Shown one piece after another: positions 29,360 to 38,291 of a stretch of DNA of 64,000 bases. The position numbers and the translations under genes are program-made. The stretch lies in assembly GCA_016714985.1 (NCBI GenBank), contig JADKBS010000009.1:1-64000 (forward strand). The letters are read 5' to 3'. The notes below the pieces were generated by a model that worked only from the letters and a program-made list of their open reading frames with translations, made no database searches and was not told the origin of the DNA. The first letter of the stretch is position 1. The number at the start of each line of letters is the position of its first letter. The DNA is from Saprospiraceae bacterium. GTDB taxonomy: Bacteria > Bacteroidota > Bacteroidia > Chitinophagales > Saprospiraceae.

Positions 29360-30483
29360 ACTACCTTTTCTATTTCGTAAATCGAATTAATCTTTCCGGC
29401 AAAGATGCAGTAAAAATCGGGACTACGGTTCATGCAGGAGATTTCCGTTGGCCTGCCATCGTCAATAAAATTGGCTTTTAATTTCGATTTTATGGTAAAA
29501 AGCGAGTAGTGGTAATCAATCTCTACCCGGTCGCTGAAATACTGCCGCATTTGACCCAACATCTTTCTGTAGTTGCTTGGAGGCCTTACCGGACAATTGT
29601 TGCAGTCCTCCGTGAAATCGGGTCGGCACTTGGGATTACCTGCTTGGCAGTCGAAGTTTGGGAGGTTGTCGTAGCTCACCTTGTGGTGGGTATAAGCCAC
29701 CGAACTCAGCGACAACAGGCCAGAAAGTCCATAGGGCATCAGTGAACCGAACTGGCCATCCATCACTGTCAGGCCGATGTTTTTCAACTGCGGCGAAGTG
29801 GTGAAGGCCATCTCTGAAATCTCGTGCATCAGGTCAATGTCAGGCATTCCGAACAAGCGGTTCAACGAATTGCTTTGGGCATAGGTTGCGTTGATGACCG
29901 TTTTTGCTTCAATGGACTCAACCGACTCGTTTTCAAGGTCTTGCAAGGTAACCTGCCACATTCCGGCAACTTGTTCAGCCTTGGTGGGCTTCGTGTAACG
30001 CCGCACTTCCACTAGTTTTTGATCCGCAATTTTTTCTTCGTAAAAACGGCCAATCAGCACTGGGTCGAAAGTATATTCCGTGGTGAGGTAGAGCGCTTCG
30101 AGGCGGTCATAGTTGAAGAGTGGATGCCCCTCTACCCTATCGCAGCGGATGCCGATGAACTCGCAGAAACGCTCGAATTGCGCCGCATCGGTCAAGCTGC
30201 CATAGCGGTCAATGGCGTAGTATTTTTCAAAATCGAAAAGGATAAATGGCCGGTGCTCCTCGGTAAAGCGGGCCTTGTTGTCATCGCTCATCAGCGCCGT
30301 GGCCACGCTTCGGGGGTAGTGGTAGCCACTGTGCAGCCTCGCCTGGTTTACGATGCTGGCCTTCTTGAACATTTCCCGTTCTTTTTCAATAAGCAAAACC
30401 TTGGCGCCCTTGCCTGCCAAATACAGCGCTGCATAGCAGCCGAAGATGCCACCGCCGATGATGAGGAAGTCGTATGTCTGGCG
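29356..30483 (-). CDS. FAD-dependent oxidoreductase (DAO-like), start unresolved
   Basis: A Rossmann FAD-binding protein: YDFLIIGGGIFGCYAALYL (GxGxxG dinucleotide motif, about 30420-30470) and KVLLIEKEREMFKKAS, then ARLHSGYHYPRS, a long substrate domain and GMPDIDLMHEISEMAF. Some Cys-rich wording occurs at CQAGNPKCRPDFTEDCNNCP, which could bind metal. The frame is open through the FAD motif, but no ATG, GTG or TTG lies between it and the upstream stop, because the region ahead is a TTTGATGGG word repeat. Either an indel hides the start or the repeat has invaded it. The end given is the first residue group before the motif. Substrate unknown. Transcribed toward arginine deiminase. Confidence 0.75.
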   Translation of the reverse strand, partial: RQTYDFLIIGGGIFGCYAALYLAGKGAKVLLIEKEREMFKKASIVNQARLHSGYHYPRSVATALMSDDNKARFTEEHRPFILFDFEKYYAIDRYGSLTDAAQFERFCEFIGIRCDRVEGHPLFNYDRLEALYLTTEYTFDPVLIGRFYEEKIADQKLVEVRRYTKPTKAEQVAGMWQVTLQDLENESVESIEAKTVINATYAQSNSLNRLFGMPDIDLMHEISEMAFTTSPQLKNIGLTVMDGQFGSLMPYGLSGLLSLSSVAYTHHKVSYDNLPNFDCQAGNPKCRPDFTEDCNNCPVRPPSNYRKMLGQMRQYFSDRVEIDYHYSLFTIKSKLKANFIDDGRPTEISCMNRSPDFYCIFAGKINSIYEIEKVV

Positions 30484-30593
30484 CTGTTTGATAAGTTTGA
30501 ATGGTTTGAAGCGTTTGATGGGTTTGATGGGTTTGAGTTGCGGGAGAACAATTCAAACTCCTCAAACCCATCAAACGCTTCAAACTTCAGGGC
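30484..30593. repeat. Intergenic GTTTGATGG word repeat forming an inverted repeat
   Basis: Left: TTTGATAAG, TTTGAATGG, TTTGAAGCG, TTTGATGGG (twice), TTTGAG. Right: its reverse complement CAAACTCCTCAAACCCATC, CAAACGCTTC, AAACTT. The centre is GTTGCGGGAGAACAATT. It fills the gap between the DUF4870 gene stop and the FAD oxidoreductase coding start. Confidence 0.88.
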
Positions 30594-30597
30594 AAAA

Positions 30598-30957
30598 CTA
30601 CTCCTTAATCAACCGAATGGTAAAAGGATATTGGTAAAACTTGCCTTCGCTGGCTTTTACGGTAGCAATAATTGCAAGAACAACAGCCAATATCCCAACG
30701 GCAATCAACAGGAAGATGCCTATCAAGATTAAGGTCAAAATAGCACAACCAATGCAGTAAATGATAATAGAAATCTGGAAGTTCAAGGACTCAAGTGCAT
30801 GTTTTCGCACGTAAGCTGATTCATCCTTTTTTATCAGGTAAATAACCAACGGTGCAATGAACCCGCAAACCAAGGTCAGAATATGCGAAAGTATCGCCAT
30901 TGTTTTTTCATCAGATGTTGGTTGGTAGTTTTCTTCGAAATGGTCTAACGTTTCCAT
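30598..30957 (-). CDS. DUF4870 (Tic20-like) membrane protein
   Basis: 119 residues. The pattern is typical of DUF4870: a short N-terminal acidic arm (TSDEKTMAILSHILTLVCGFIAPLVIYLIKKDES), the conserved YVRKHALESLNFQIS, and two further helices (IIIYCIGCAILTLILIGIFLLIAVGILAVVLAII). Three to four membrane segments. Function unknown; such proteins are small inner-membrane proteins. Its promoter region contains the hairpin element at 30974-31109. Confidence 0.87.
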   Translation of the reverse strand: METLDHFEENYQPTSDEKTMAILSHILTLVCGFIAPLVIYLIKKDESAYVRKHALESLNFQISIIIYCIGCAILTLILIGIFLLIAVGILAVVLAIIATVKASEGKFYQYPFTIRLIKE

Positions 30958-30973
30958 TTTACAAGTTTTGATG

Positions 30974-31109
30974 ATAGCAACTACTTAGCAGTGGTGTTTT
31001 TTGGGGAAAAATTTTCCATTTTTCCCCAAAAAACACCCCCAAATGTGGGAGGAGAGAGAAAAAATGAAATTTTTTCTCTCTCCTCCCACACCCTCCTAAG
31101 TAGTTACTA
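30974..31109. repeat. MITE-like hairpin element, copy 1
   Basis: The ends are an imperfect inverted pair: AACTACTTAGCAG at the left and CTCCTAAGTAGTTAC at the right. Two internal hairpins lie inside: GTGTTTTTTGGGG..CCCCAAAAAACAC and GTGGGAGGAGAGAG..CTCTCTCCTCCCAC. The right half matches the element at 36462-36580 closely. It sits in the divergent region between the DUF4870 and ccmE genes. Confidence 0.85.
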
Positions 31110-31286
31110 ATGTTGAAAAAATAGGGCTGGAGCGTTGACCAACCCATTTTGAAAACACAAGAGCGAAAGAACGTCCAGAAATTCACAATTCCAAGAATCT
31201 GTGATAAAAAACCGTTGCTTGCCGACAAACTAAGATACTCATCGGTTGTTTGATGGCGGAGCTTAGGTTGAGCGGTGCAACCTTAC

Positions 31287-31294
31287 TACATTTG
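31287..31294 (+). promoter_or_regulatory. Possible -7 box for ccmE
   Basis: TACATTTG matches the Bacteroidota consensus TAnnTTTG and ends 16 bp before the ccmE ATG (31311). No clear -33 box is seen. Confidence 0.4.
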
Positions 31295-31310
31295 CCAAAA
31301 TTTTGAAGCC

Positions 31311-31709
31311 ATGAAAAAGATATATATCGTCGCATTGGTGTTGATGGTCGCAGCAGCCTTTATGCTCTTCAAGTCACCACCGGAAGTTAACACCTATTCC
31401 GACTTTTCCTCGGCAAGGGAAAGCCAAAAAGAGGTAAAGATTGCTGGGCAGCTCGCCAAGGACAAGGAAATGTACTACGAGCCTACCAAAGACCCCAACT
31501 ATTTCACCTTCTTCATACGGGATGCTAAAGGGGAAGAGCGCAAGGTCATCCTTTTTGCCGCCAAGCCGCAGGACTTCGAAATGTCTGAGCAAATCGTGGT
31601 CACAGGCAAGATGAAAGGTGAGGAGTTCGTAGCCAACGACGTGCTGCTGAAATGCCCCTCCAAGTACAAGGACGAAGAGGTGTACATCAAGTCAGAGAAA
31701 AGTTCGTGA
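31311..31709 (+). CDS. ccmE: Cytochrome c maturation protein CcmE (CxxxY variant)
   Basis: 132 residues from MKKIYIVALVLMVAAAFMLF, an N-terminal membrane anchor. The rest is an OB-fold: TYSDFSSARESQKEVKIAGQL, FTFFIRDAKGEERKVI, QIVVTGKMKGEEFVANDVLLKC. CcmE carries haem covalently to the lyase in the periplasm. The usual haem-binding His of the HxxxY motif is replaced by Cys (CPSKY, Cys115/Tyr119). CxxxY-type CcmE proteins are known in archaea and some sulfate reducers. It starts an operon with the CcmF-like gene 89 bp downstream. An in-frame start at 31275 is possible but lies in the promoter. Confidence 0.87.
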   Translation: MKKIYIVALVLMVAAAFMLFKSPPEVNTYSDFSSARESQKEVKIAGQLAKDKEMYYEPTKDPNYFTFFIRDAKGEERKVILFAAKPQDFEMSEQIVVTGKMKGEEFVANDVLLKCPSKYKDEEVYIKSEKSS

Positions 31710-31798
31710 CACGCCACCCCTGACCCTTAAAGGGGACCTAACTTGAAGTAATAGTTTATTTCGCGCTTAGTTCACCTTCTGGGGTCAAACCACCCTAC

Positions 31799-34610
31799 AT
31801 GGAAGAAATAAAATACATCGGCGAGGCGCTCATTTACAAACAGTTGGGCCATTTTTTCCTCGTTTTCGGCCTCGTGTCAAGCCTACTGGCTGCAGTAGGC
31901 TATTTTTTTTCTACGCAACGGCGTGACCTGCCCGAATTTTCAGGATGGCGGAAAATTGGGCGCTCCGGCTTCGTGCTGCACGGACTGAGCGTTTTTGTGG
32001 TCATTGCCTGCATCCTGCTGGCGATGATAAACCACCGCTTCGAGTACCAGTACGCACAGTTGCACGTCAGCGAAGACCTGCCTTTTAAGTACATTTTCTC
32101 CGCATTTTGGGAGGGGCAAGAGGGCAGCTTCCTGCTCTGGATGTTCTGGCACGTAGTGTTGGGTATGGTGCTGATGATTACCGCCAAAAAATGGGAATCG
32201 CCGGTGCTTTCGACCATTTCGCTGGTACAGGCCTTCATTTTCTCCATGATTGTCGGCATCTATTTCACCGACGAAATCAAAATGGGCAGCAACCCGCTCC
32301 TGCTGCTTCGTGACACCATTGATGCCCCCATTTTTGCCAATGCTGACTATGTGAAACTCATCAAGGGCAACGGTTTGAACCCACTGCTCCAGAACTACTG
32401 GATGACCATCCACCCACCGACACTGTTCCTCGGATTTGCCTCCACGGTGGTGCCCTTCGCCTTCGCCATTGCCGGCCTTTGGACGAGGGAGTACAAGGAG
32501 TGGATGAAACCCGCCATGCCTTGGGCACTGTTCAGCGGCTCCATACTGGGCATCGGCATCTTGATGGGCAGTGCATGGGCTTATGAGGCGCTAACTTTTG
32601 GTGGCTATTGGGCTTGGGACCGTCGAAAATGCCTCCCTTGTACCTTGGATTCTGCTGGTGGCGGGCATCCACACACCTTGTTGCCCGCAGCACGGGTACT
32701 CCATCAAAGAGCACGATGCTTTTTTTACATCGGCAGTTTCATCCTGATTCTCTATTCGACTTACCTCACCCGCAGTGGGATTTTGGGCGAAGGCTCCGTG
32801 CATTCGTTCACCGAAATGGGCTTGGAGACGCAGCTGATTGCGCTGATGGGCACGTTCGTGCTGATTACCATTGGACTTTTGATTGCCAGAAACAAAGAAA
32901 TACCCTCGCCAAAAGAAGAAGAAGCGATTACTTCCAAGGAGTTTTGGTTGTTCATCGGCTCCCTAGTGCTGTTGTTCTCTGCGGTCATCATCACGGCCAG
33001 CACCTCGCTGCCAGTCGTGAACAAAATAGTGCAGCTGTCCAACCCGAGTTTCAAGGGCTATACCATCAACGACCCCATTTCGCACTACAACAAATACATG
33101 CTCTGGATCTCGGTGTTTATCGGCCTGATGAGTGCTGCTTCGCAATTCCTGCGCTACAAGGAGTTCAATTTTGCTTCGCAAAAAGTCAAGTTTGCCAAGC
33201 ATACAGGTATTGCGGCTGCCGCCGCAATCGTGCTGACCATCCTCACCAGCTTCTGGATTAACTTGCATGAATGGCAGTTCTGGCTGCTCATGTTTTCTGG
33301 CCTGTTCACCGTGGCTGCCAACGTGGACTATATTTTCGTCTTCGCAAGGGGGAACCTCAAAGCTGCTGGCTCTGCCTTCTCGCATATCGGTTTCGGCCTG
33401 ATGGTGGCCGGCATGATAGCCTCCGGCCTCAACCAGCAGCACATATCCACCAATCCGCAGGCGCAGGCCGGGCTGCTTGATGCTGAAATGCTCCAGAAAA
33501 ACGTGCTGCTGTTCAAAAACATGCCGATGTATTTCAGTGGCTACCAAGTCACCTATCAAAGTGATTCACGGCTGGCAACCTCCGCACCTTCGTGGTCAAT
33601 TATGAAAAATTGGATACCGCATCCGGGCAAAATGGTCGAGCAGTTCAAGGTATTTCCGCAGGCCGTTTACGACAACAAAGTGACGGAGGTGAAAGCCTTC
33701 AATCCCTCCACAAAGCGCTATCCCCACAAGGATATTTTCCACCTAATGCTGCCGCCCTCCTGAGTCCAGCCAAAAGGAGCAGAGGAACAGGAGAAGTCGC
33801 TGGTCTATCGCCCCCACGAACTGATTGACAATCAGCCGATTAGCATCATTGATTCGGTCGAAACGACGGACTGGAGAAACGGCCGTGGAAACGAAAGTCT
33901 CGGTTGTTGGCGTGAACTACAGCCAACCCACCCTGATTACGAACCAGCGTTGGGCGATTTTGCCGTTGGCGTCAAATTGGCCTTCGCCAAAAAGACACGA
34001 CTTTTACGCCGAACCAGTCGCCTATCTATGGGGCAAAATGTGGGGTTCTCTGCCCGTCCAGCTGAATGATATTTCGATGAAAGTACGGTTGCCGGAGGCG
34101 GCGCTACTGCATTTTTTGAAGCGGAGAGCAAGTCGGGACTTAAGAAAGTTCGACCTCAAAGCGGGACAAAGTATCAACCTGAATGGCAAGAAAATCACCT
34201 TCGCTGGTGTAAACAAATCGCCAAAGCCAACAAGTAGAAGGCGATATGGCCGTGTCTGCTATCCTTCCAGGTCACGGATAAAAAAACGGAAACGTTGCCA
34301 CCGCCAGAGCCAGTATTCATCATCCGCAATGGCGAAATAGTTACGGAGAAGGCGGATGTTCCTTCCAGATGGGGCTTCATTTTTACTTGTCGAAAATTGA
34401 CCCCGCAACCGAGACTTTCGAGGTGCAAATTGCCGAAGGCAAAAAACATCAAAGCCCCTGCCCATCGAAAAAGCACAGAAATCCTTCCGCACGGACTATA
34501 TCGTTTTAGAAACCATTGTTTTCCCTGGCATCAACCTGTTCTGGCTGGGATCAACCTTGATGATGATGGATTGGGCCATGTTCAGAAGGATGAAGAAAAG
34601 TTGGTGTAGG
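31799..34610 (+). CDS. ccmF: Haem lyase CcmF, heavily frameshifted
   Basis: A large polytopic membrane protein that joins haem to apocytochrome c. Many helices are seen (GHFFLVFGLVSSLLAAVGYFF, FWHVVLGMVLMITA, IGSFILILYSTYLTRSG). The haem-handling WWD segment reads AYEALTFGGYWAWD. The reading is broken near 32625-32710 by at least three indels (other frames read VENASLVPWILLVAGIH and LVARSTG), then returns to frame until 33763. The soluble C-terminal part continues in other frames (EKSLVYRPHELIDNQP, THPDYEPALGDFAVGVKLAF) and the last helix IVFPGINLFWLGSTLMMM lies near 34520-34565. A stop near 34610 in a shifted frame is the likely end. Either the sequence is error-rich here or the gene is decaying; ccmE just upstream is intact. 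Confidence 0.82.
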
Positions 34611-34683
34611 GATAAACGGTTCGCCAGAAGTGGCCGCAGCGGCAAACACTGGGCAGTCAGAGACAGCGTAAATTCATCGTACA

Positions 34684-35481
34684 TGAATATCGTACTCATT
34701 GGAGCGGGGAATTTGGCTACCCACCTCGGCACAAGGTTGGTGGAGGCAGGGGAAACGGTTGTACAGGTTTATAGCCGTGACATTTCCAATGCCGCCGAAC
34801 TGGCAAAGGTCTTAAACGCCCGCCCTTTCGATAACTTTCACGGCCTGTCGGCAAAGGCCGACCTCTACATAATTGCAGTTGCTGACAACGCCATTGCCGA
34901 AGTTGTGAAAAAATTGGGGCAAATGCCCTTCGAGGATAAATTAGTGGTGCATACCTCTGGCGCAACCCCCAGCAAGGTGTTCGGCGTTGCACCCAATCTT
35001 GAAAGAACGGGCGTTTTTTACCCCTTGCAAACATTCACAAAGGGTAAGCCTGTGAGTTTTTCGGAGGTACCGATTTGCATTGATGCTGCACAACCCGATG
35101 ATTTGCAGGCACTTGAATCGCTTGGTGGAAAAATCAGCGACCATGTTTACAAAATAAACGATGCGCAACGGGCGTGGCTGCACGTTGCAGCCGTTTTTGT
35201 CAACAACTTCACCAACCACCTTTTTGAAATCGGACACAGCATTTTGAAAAAACAAAACCTGCCATTCGAGATGCTGCTCCCACTAATACACGAAACGGTA
35301 TCCAAGTTGGATAGTGGCCCCCCAAAAGCCATGCGAACGGCATGACTATGCACCAGCTGTGCATTTGCACTGGCCAACCGAGGGTCACCTGACCATGCTC
35401 GGGCGTGGAGACCTTCAAGAGATTTACCGGGTTTTGACCAAACACATCAAAAGAACGCATGCGGATAATTGGAAACATTGA
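34684..35481 (+). CDS. Rossmann-like / DUF2520 protein
   Basis: An NAD(P)-binding protein of the F420-oxidoreductase-like plus DUF2520 class. It starts MNIVLIGAGNLATHLG (GxGxxxxxL), with VQVYSRDISNAAELAK, ADLYIIAVADNAIAEV, VVHTSGATPSKVF and VFYPLQTFTKG in the first domain, and helical DUF2520 segments AQRAWLHVAAVFVNNFTNHLFEIG. The frame closes at 35345. A break near 35338 leads to DYAPAVHLHWPTEGHLTMLGR and EIYRVLTKHIKRTH with a stop at 35479-35481. The same frame is open upstream into the end of ccmF, but 34684 is the first ATG matching the family start. Function unknown; some members are annotated pyrroline-5-carboxylate reductase-like without proof. Confidence 0.82.
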
Positions 35482-35491
35482 CCACCCATCC

Positions 35492-35737
35492 ATGAAAATC
35501 ACGGTTTTCAAGATGGACAACAAACTATCCGTCAAATTCGAGACGGGACTTTATGAGCAAACCTTCAAGTTTCGGGAAAGCAACGAACTGACGGACTTCG
35601 AATCCATGAAAAAACTGGTGGATGAACAGTTCATACAGGAGGTGCTGGCGCATTTTGCGAAGCTGCACCTTACAAAAAATGCAGCGCTGAGCAGGATTAT
35701 GAAGGAAGAAGAAGCGGTGTTTGAGGAGATTATTTAG
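35492..35737 (+). CDS. Small conserved-looking protein, unknown
   Basis: 81 residues from MKITVFKMDNKLSVKFETG; an in-frame start 33 bp earlier is possible. Beta-strand pattern first (KLSVKFETGLYEQTFKFRES), then amphipathic helices (FESMKKLVDEQFIQEVLAHFAKLHLTKNAALSRIM). No signal peptide, membrane helix or known motif is seen. It follows the DUF2520 gene by 10 bp on the same strand, so it is probably co-transcribed. I do not recognise the family. Confidence 0.6.
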   Translation: MKITVFKMDNKLSVKFETGLYEQTFKFRESNELTDFESMKKLVDEQFIQEVLAHFAKLHLTKNAALSRIMKEEEAVFEEII

Positions 35738-35890
35738 TTCGGCAGTGGGCAGTTAAAAGTTTGCAGTTCGACAGTTTGCAGTGGGCAGTCATTTCGCCAG
35801 TTGTTTAGTCAGCGCCAATTAACTTGGAAAGAGACTAAAAAACTAATGGACTGCTAACTGACTGCGAACTGTCGAACTGCCGAACTTCAA
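35738..35890. repeat. Intergenic GGCAGTT/AACTGC word repeat forming an inverted repeat
   Basis: Left (35738-35790): GTTCGGCAGTGGGCAGTT, GCAGTTCGACAGTTTGC, AGTGGGCAGTC. Right (35849-35887): GACTGCTAACTGACTGC, GAACTGTCGAACTGCCGAACT, its approximate reverse complement. Words of the same family occur at 37312-37395 and 45424-45460. It separates two convergent genes and could serve as a terminator. Confidence 0.85.
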
Positions 35891-36447
35891 TAAGCATTGC
35901 TAAACTGCTCCCAAGTTGTCGTCTTATAATGCTCTTCAGCAACGAATTTAAGTTCTTTTTGGAGCATTGGAACGTCCTTGTAACCTGGAGAAATCAGGAT
36001 GCGTTCGTAATTCGGCTGCAGGTAAACATAGCTTGGGTAGCCAAGCCTGCCATCGAGCAGTTCAAAGGCCAATGTATGGACACCGCCACGGTCACTGCGC
36101 TTGAAAGAGAAGGTAGTGCCTTGAAAAACAATATCTTCTTTCTGCTCTGCATTGAACTTAACGGCGTAGTAGTTCTTATTGATATATTCGGCCACGCTTG
36201 GGTCGGCAAAGGTGGTGGCGTCCATGCGCTTGCACCAGCCGCACCAGTTGGTGTAGAAATCAATAAAGATTTTCTTGGGAGCCTTTTCATTGGCCTTGAT
36301 GGCTTCGTCCCAAGTCATCCAATTGATGGCGCCTTCCGTAATTTCAGTTTTTGAAGACGTTGTAGCCGTTTCATTGGAATTAGGCACAAAAGCGTAAACA
36401 AGCCCAATGGTCACAATGGCAAGGGCAGCAAACAGCATTTTTTTCAT
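35887..36447 (-). CDS. Secreted thioredoxin-fold protein
   Basis: 186 residues. The N-terminal signal or anchor is LFAALAIVTIGLVYAFV. A thioredoxin domain follows, with INWMTWDEAIKANEKAPKKIFIDFYTNWCGWCKRMD (redox pair Cys69/Cys72) and the cis-Pro segment LGYPSYVYLQP. It belongs to the Thioredoxin_7/DUF255-like secreted group and has no other domain. Placed in the periplasm by its signal, it may reduce or exchange disulfides there; a role in cytochrome c maturation, suggested by the nearby ccm genes, is inference only. Its upstream region carries hairpin element copy 2. The stop lies at the end of the word repeat. Confidence 0.87.
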   Translation of the reverse strand: MKKMLFAALAIVTIGLVYAFVPNSNETATTSSKTEITEGAINWMTWDEAIKANEKAPKKIFIDFYTNWCGWCKRMDATTFADPSVAEYINKNYYAVKFNAEQKEDIVFQGTTFSFKRSDRGGVHTLAFELLDGRLGYPSYVYLQPNYERILISPGYKDVPMLQKELKFVAEEHYKTTTWEQFSNAY

Positions 36448-36461
36448 TGATGATGATTTAA

Positions 36462-36580
36462 ATTGTTCGTAACTGCTAGCAGGGTGTTTGGTAAAACATT
36501 TTCACCCCAAAACAAGGGGAGAGAGAAAAAATTTCATTTTTTCTCTCTCCTCCCACACCCTCCTACGTAGTTACAATTGT
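36462..36580. repeat. MITE-like hairpin element, copy 2
   Basis: The terminal inverted pair is GTAACTGCTAGCAGGGTGT at the left and ACACCCTCCTACGTAGTTAC at the right, embedded in AATTGTT / AACAATT-like flanks. The internal hairpin is GAGAGAGAAAAAAT..ATTTTTTCTCTCTC. The right half is nearly the same as that of 30974-31109. Also in a divergent gap (thioredoxin gene and ubiX). Confidence 0.85.
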
Positions 36581-36756
36581 TCAAAGATGAAAAGACAACC
36601 GGCAAATTTACCAGCCAACATAAATCTAAAAATGATGCCTTGGTTATCGGTCATGCACTTTTCAAAAAGCCATTGTGCAACGAAAGTACCAAATTCATCA
36701 AAACACCTACTTTGAGAGGGTTTGTTTAAACAATCTTTAACGACAAACTGAATATC

Positions 36757-37315
36757 ATGCGCAAGATAGTGGTCGGGATAGCGGGTTCGAGTGGCAGCAT
36801 CTATGCCAAGCTGCTGTTTGACAAGTTGATGGAAATAAAGCCACAATGGACTTCCGTAGGCGTGGTGATGAGCAAAAATGCCAAACTCAACTGGCAGCTC
36901 GAACTCGGCAACGAGAATTACGGGCATTACCCTTTCGATTTTTACGAAAAGGATAACTTCGCAGCCCCATTTGCCAGCGGCTCGGCCAAGTACGATACCA
37001 TGGTCGTCTGCCCCTGCTCGATGGGAACCTTGGGCCGCATTGCCGCTGGCATCTCCGACGACCTGCTGACCCGTGCCGCCGATGTGGTACTGAAGGAGCG
37101 CCGACGGCTGATTCTGGTACCCAGGGAAACGCCACTCAGCCTCATCCACCTGCGCAACATGACAACGGTGACGGAAGCTGGCGGCATCATCTGCCCAGCC
37201 ATCCCCTCGTTCTATGGTGGTGCCAAGGACTTGGAAAGCATCGCAGCTACGGTGGTGGACCGGGTGCTTGACTTGGCAGGGTTTGAGGTGGTGAGTTATC
37301 GCTGGGGGAGAGTAA
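36757..37315 (+). CDS. ubiX: UbiX-family flavin prenyltransferase
   Basis: A flavoprotein fold that makes prenylated FMN for UbiD-type decarboxylases. Motifs: MRKIVVGIAGSSGSIYAKLL (phosphate-binding SGS), GVVMSKNAK, VVCPCSMGTLGRIAAGISDDLLTRAADVVLKERRRLILVPRETPLS (the family signature) and PAIPSFYGGAKDLE. As written, the frame runs on to 37359 with a tail SWQFDGWRCVSLLV that reads into repeat sequence. Removing one G from the G5 run (37304-37308) gives YRWGE and a stop at 37313-37315, which fits the family length of about 186. Possible link to the menaquinone pathway (mqnB at 26895). Confidence 0.9.
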
Positions 37316-37456
37316 GTTGGCAGTTCGACGGTTGGCGTTGCGTCAGTCTTTTAGTCTAAGAGTCGTTTAGCGGGACGACTTGCTAAATGACTTATTCAAC
37401 TGACTGCACTACCAAGTGAACTCAACTGTCACCCAACTATATCCAGTATCCAATTT

Positions 37457-38210
37457 ATGAAACATCAAATCGAAATAGTTTTTGAAGACGACGACCTCGT
37501 CATCGTGAACAAGCCCGCTGGCCTGCTCACCATCCCCGACCGTTTTTCGGCGGACAAGCCGAACCTTTACAACATGCTCGGGCATGAGTTTGGAAAAATT
37601 TTCACCGTCCACCGCCTCGACCGGGAGACGAGCGGCATCCTGCTTTTCACCCAAAACCGAGGAGGCGCACAAGGAAATGTCCCGCCAGTTCATGGACCGA
37701 ACGGTAGAGAAAATCTATTTCGCCTTGGTGGATGGGGTGATGCACCAGACCGAAGGCACCATTGACAAGCCCCTCGGCCCGCACCCCACCCATCCGGAGA
37801 AAATGGCCGTGGTGCACGGTGGCAAGCCATCCAAGACCAACTACAAAGTCACGGAGACCTTCAAGAACTACAGTTTCATCGAGTGCAGCATCGAGACGGG
37901 CCGTACGCACCAAATCCGGGTACACCTTCACGCCATCGGCTACCCACTCGCTGTGGACGCACTTTACGGACGGCAGAGTGCTTTTTACCTTTCAAAAATC
38001 AAGTTGCGTAAGTTCAAACTGAGCAAGGAACAGGAGGAGGAACTGCCCATCATGTCCCGCACGACGCTGCATGCTGGTAAGCTCGTTTTCAACCACCCAA
38101 CCACAGGCGAGCGGATGACGATTCAGGCCGATTTGCCAAAGGATTTTGGGGCGGTGATGAATCAGCTTCGCAAATGGGAAGGGTTAATAATGATGAATGA
38201 TAAAAGATGA
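37457..38210 (+). CDS. RluA-type pseudouridine synthase, frameshifted
   Basis: An RNA-modifying enzyme that isomerises uridine in rRNA or tRNA. The first frame has EDDDLVIVNKPAGLLT and the catalytic motif VHRLDRETSGILLF (Asp55). Near 37656 the reading switches to EEAHKEMSRQFMDRTVEKIYFALVDG, then GKPSKTNYKVTETF, IETGRTHQIRVHLHAIGYPLAVDALYG (family motif) and HAGKLVFNHPTTGERM. No S4 domain is visible at the N-terminus. Length about 250. The last ten codons run into an ATGATGAATGATAAA word repeat, so the true end may be slightly different. Target nucleotide cannot be assigned. Confidence 0.88.
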
Positions 38211-38285
38211 ATGTTTGCCTGTCCAAAGGCAGGATAAATCGGGGGACGGCCCACATTCATCATTTATCATTCATCATTTATCATT
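38187..38285. repeat. Intergenic ATGATGAATGATAAA word repeat forming an inverted repeat
   Basis: Left: AATGATGAATGATAAAAGATGAATG (read as separate words ATGATGA, ATGATAAA, GATGAATG). Right: CATTCATCATTTATC, ATTCATCATTTATCATT. The gap between the synthase and the P-type ATPase is mostly this hairpin; in its middle lies a smaller one, GCCTGTCC/GGCAGG. Confidence 0.82.
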
Positions 38286-38291
38286 AAAAAA

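Noticed and set aside
35738..35890. tRNA or small RNA gene in the hairpin gap
   Set aside because: The fold is a simple imperfect hairpin built from repeated words; no cloverleaf or CCA end.
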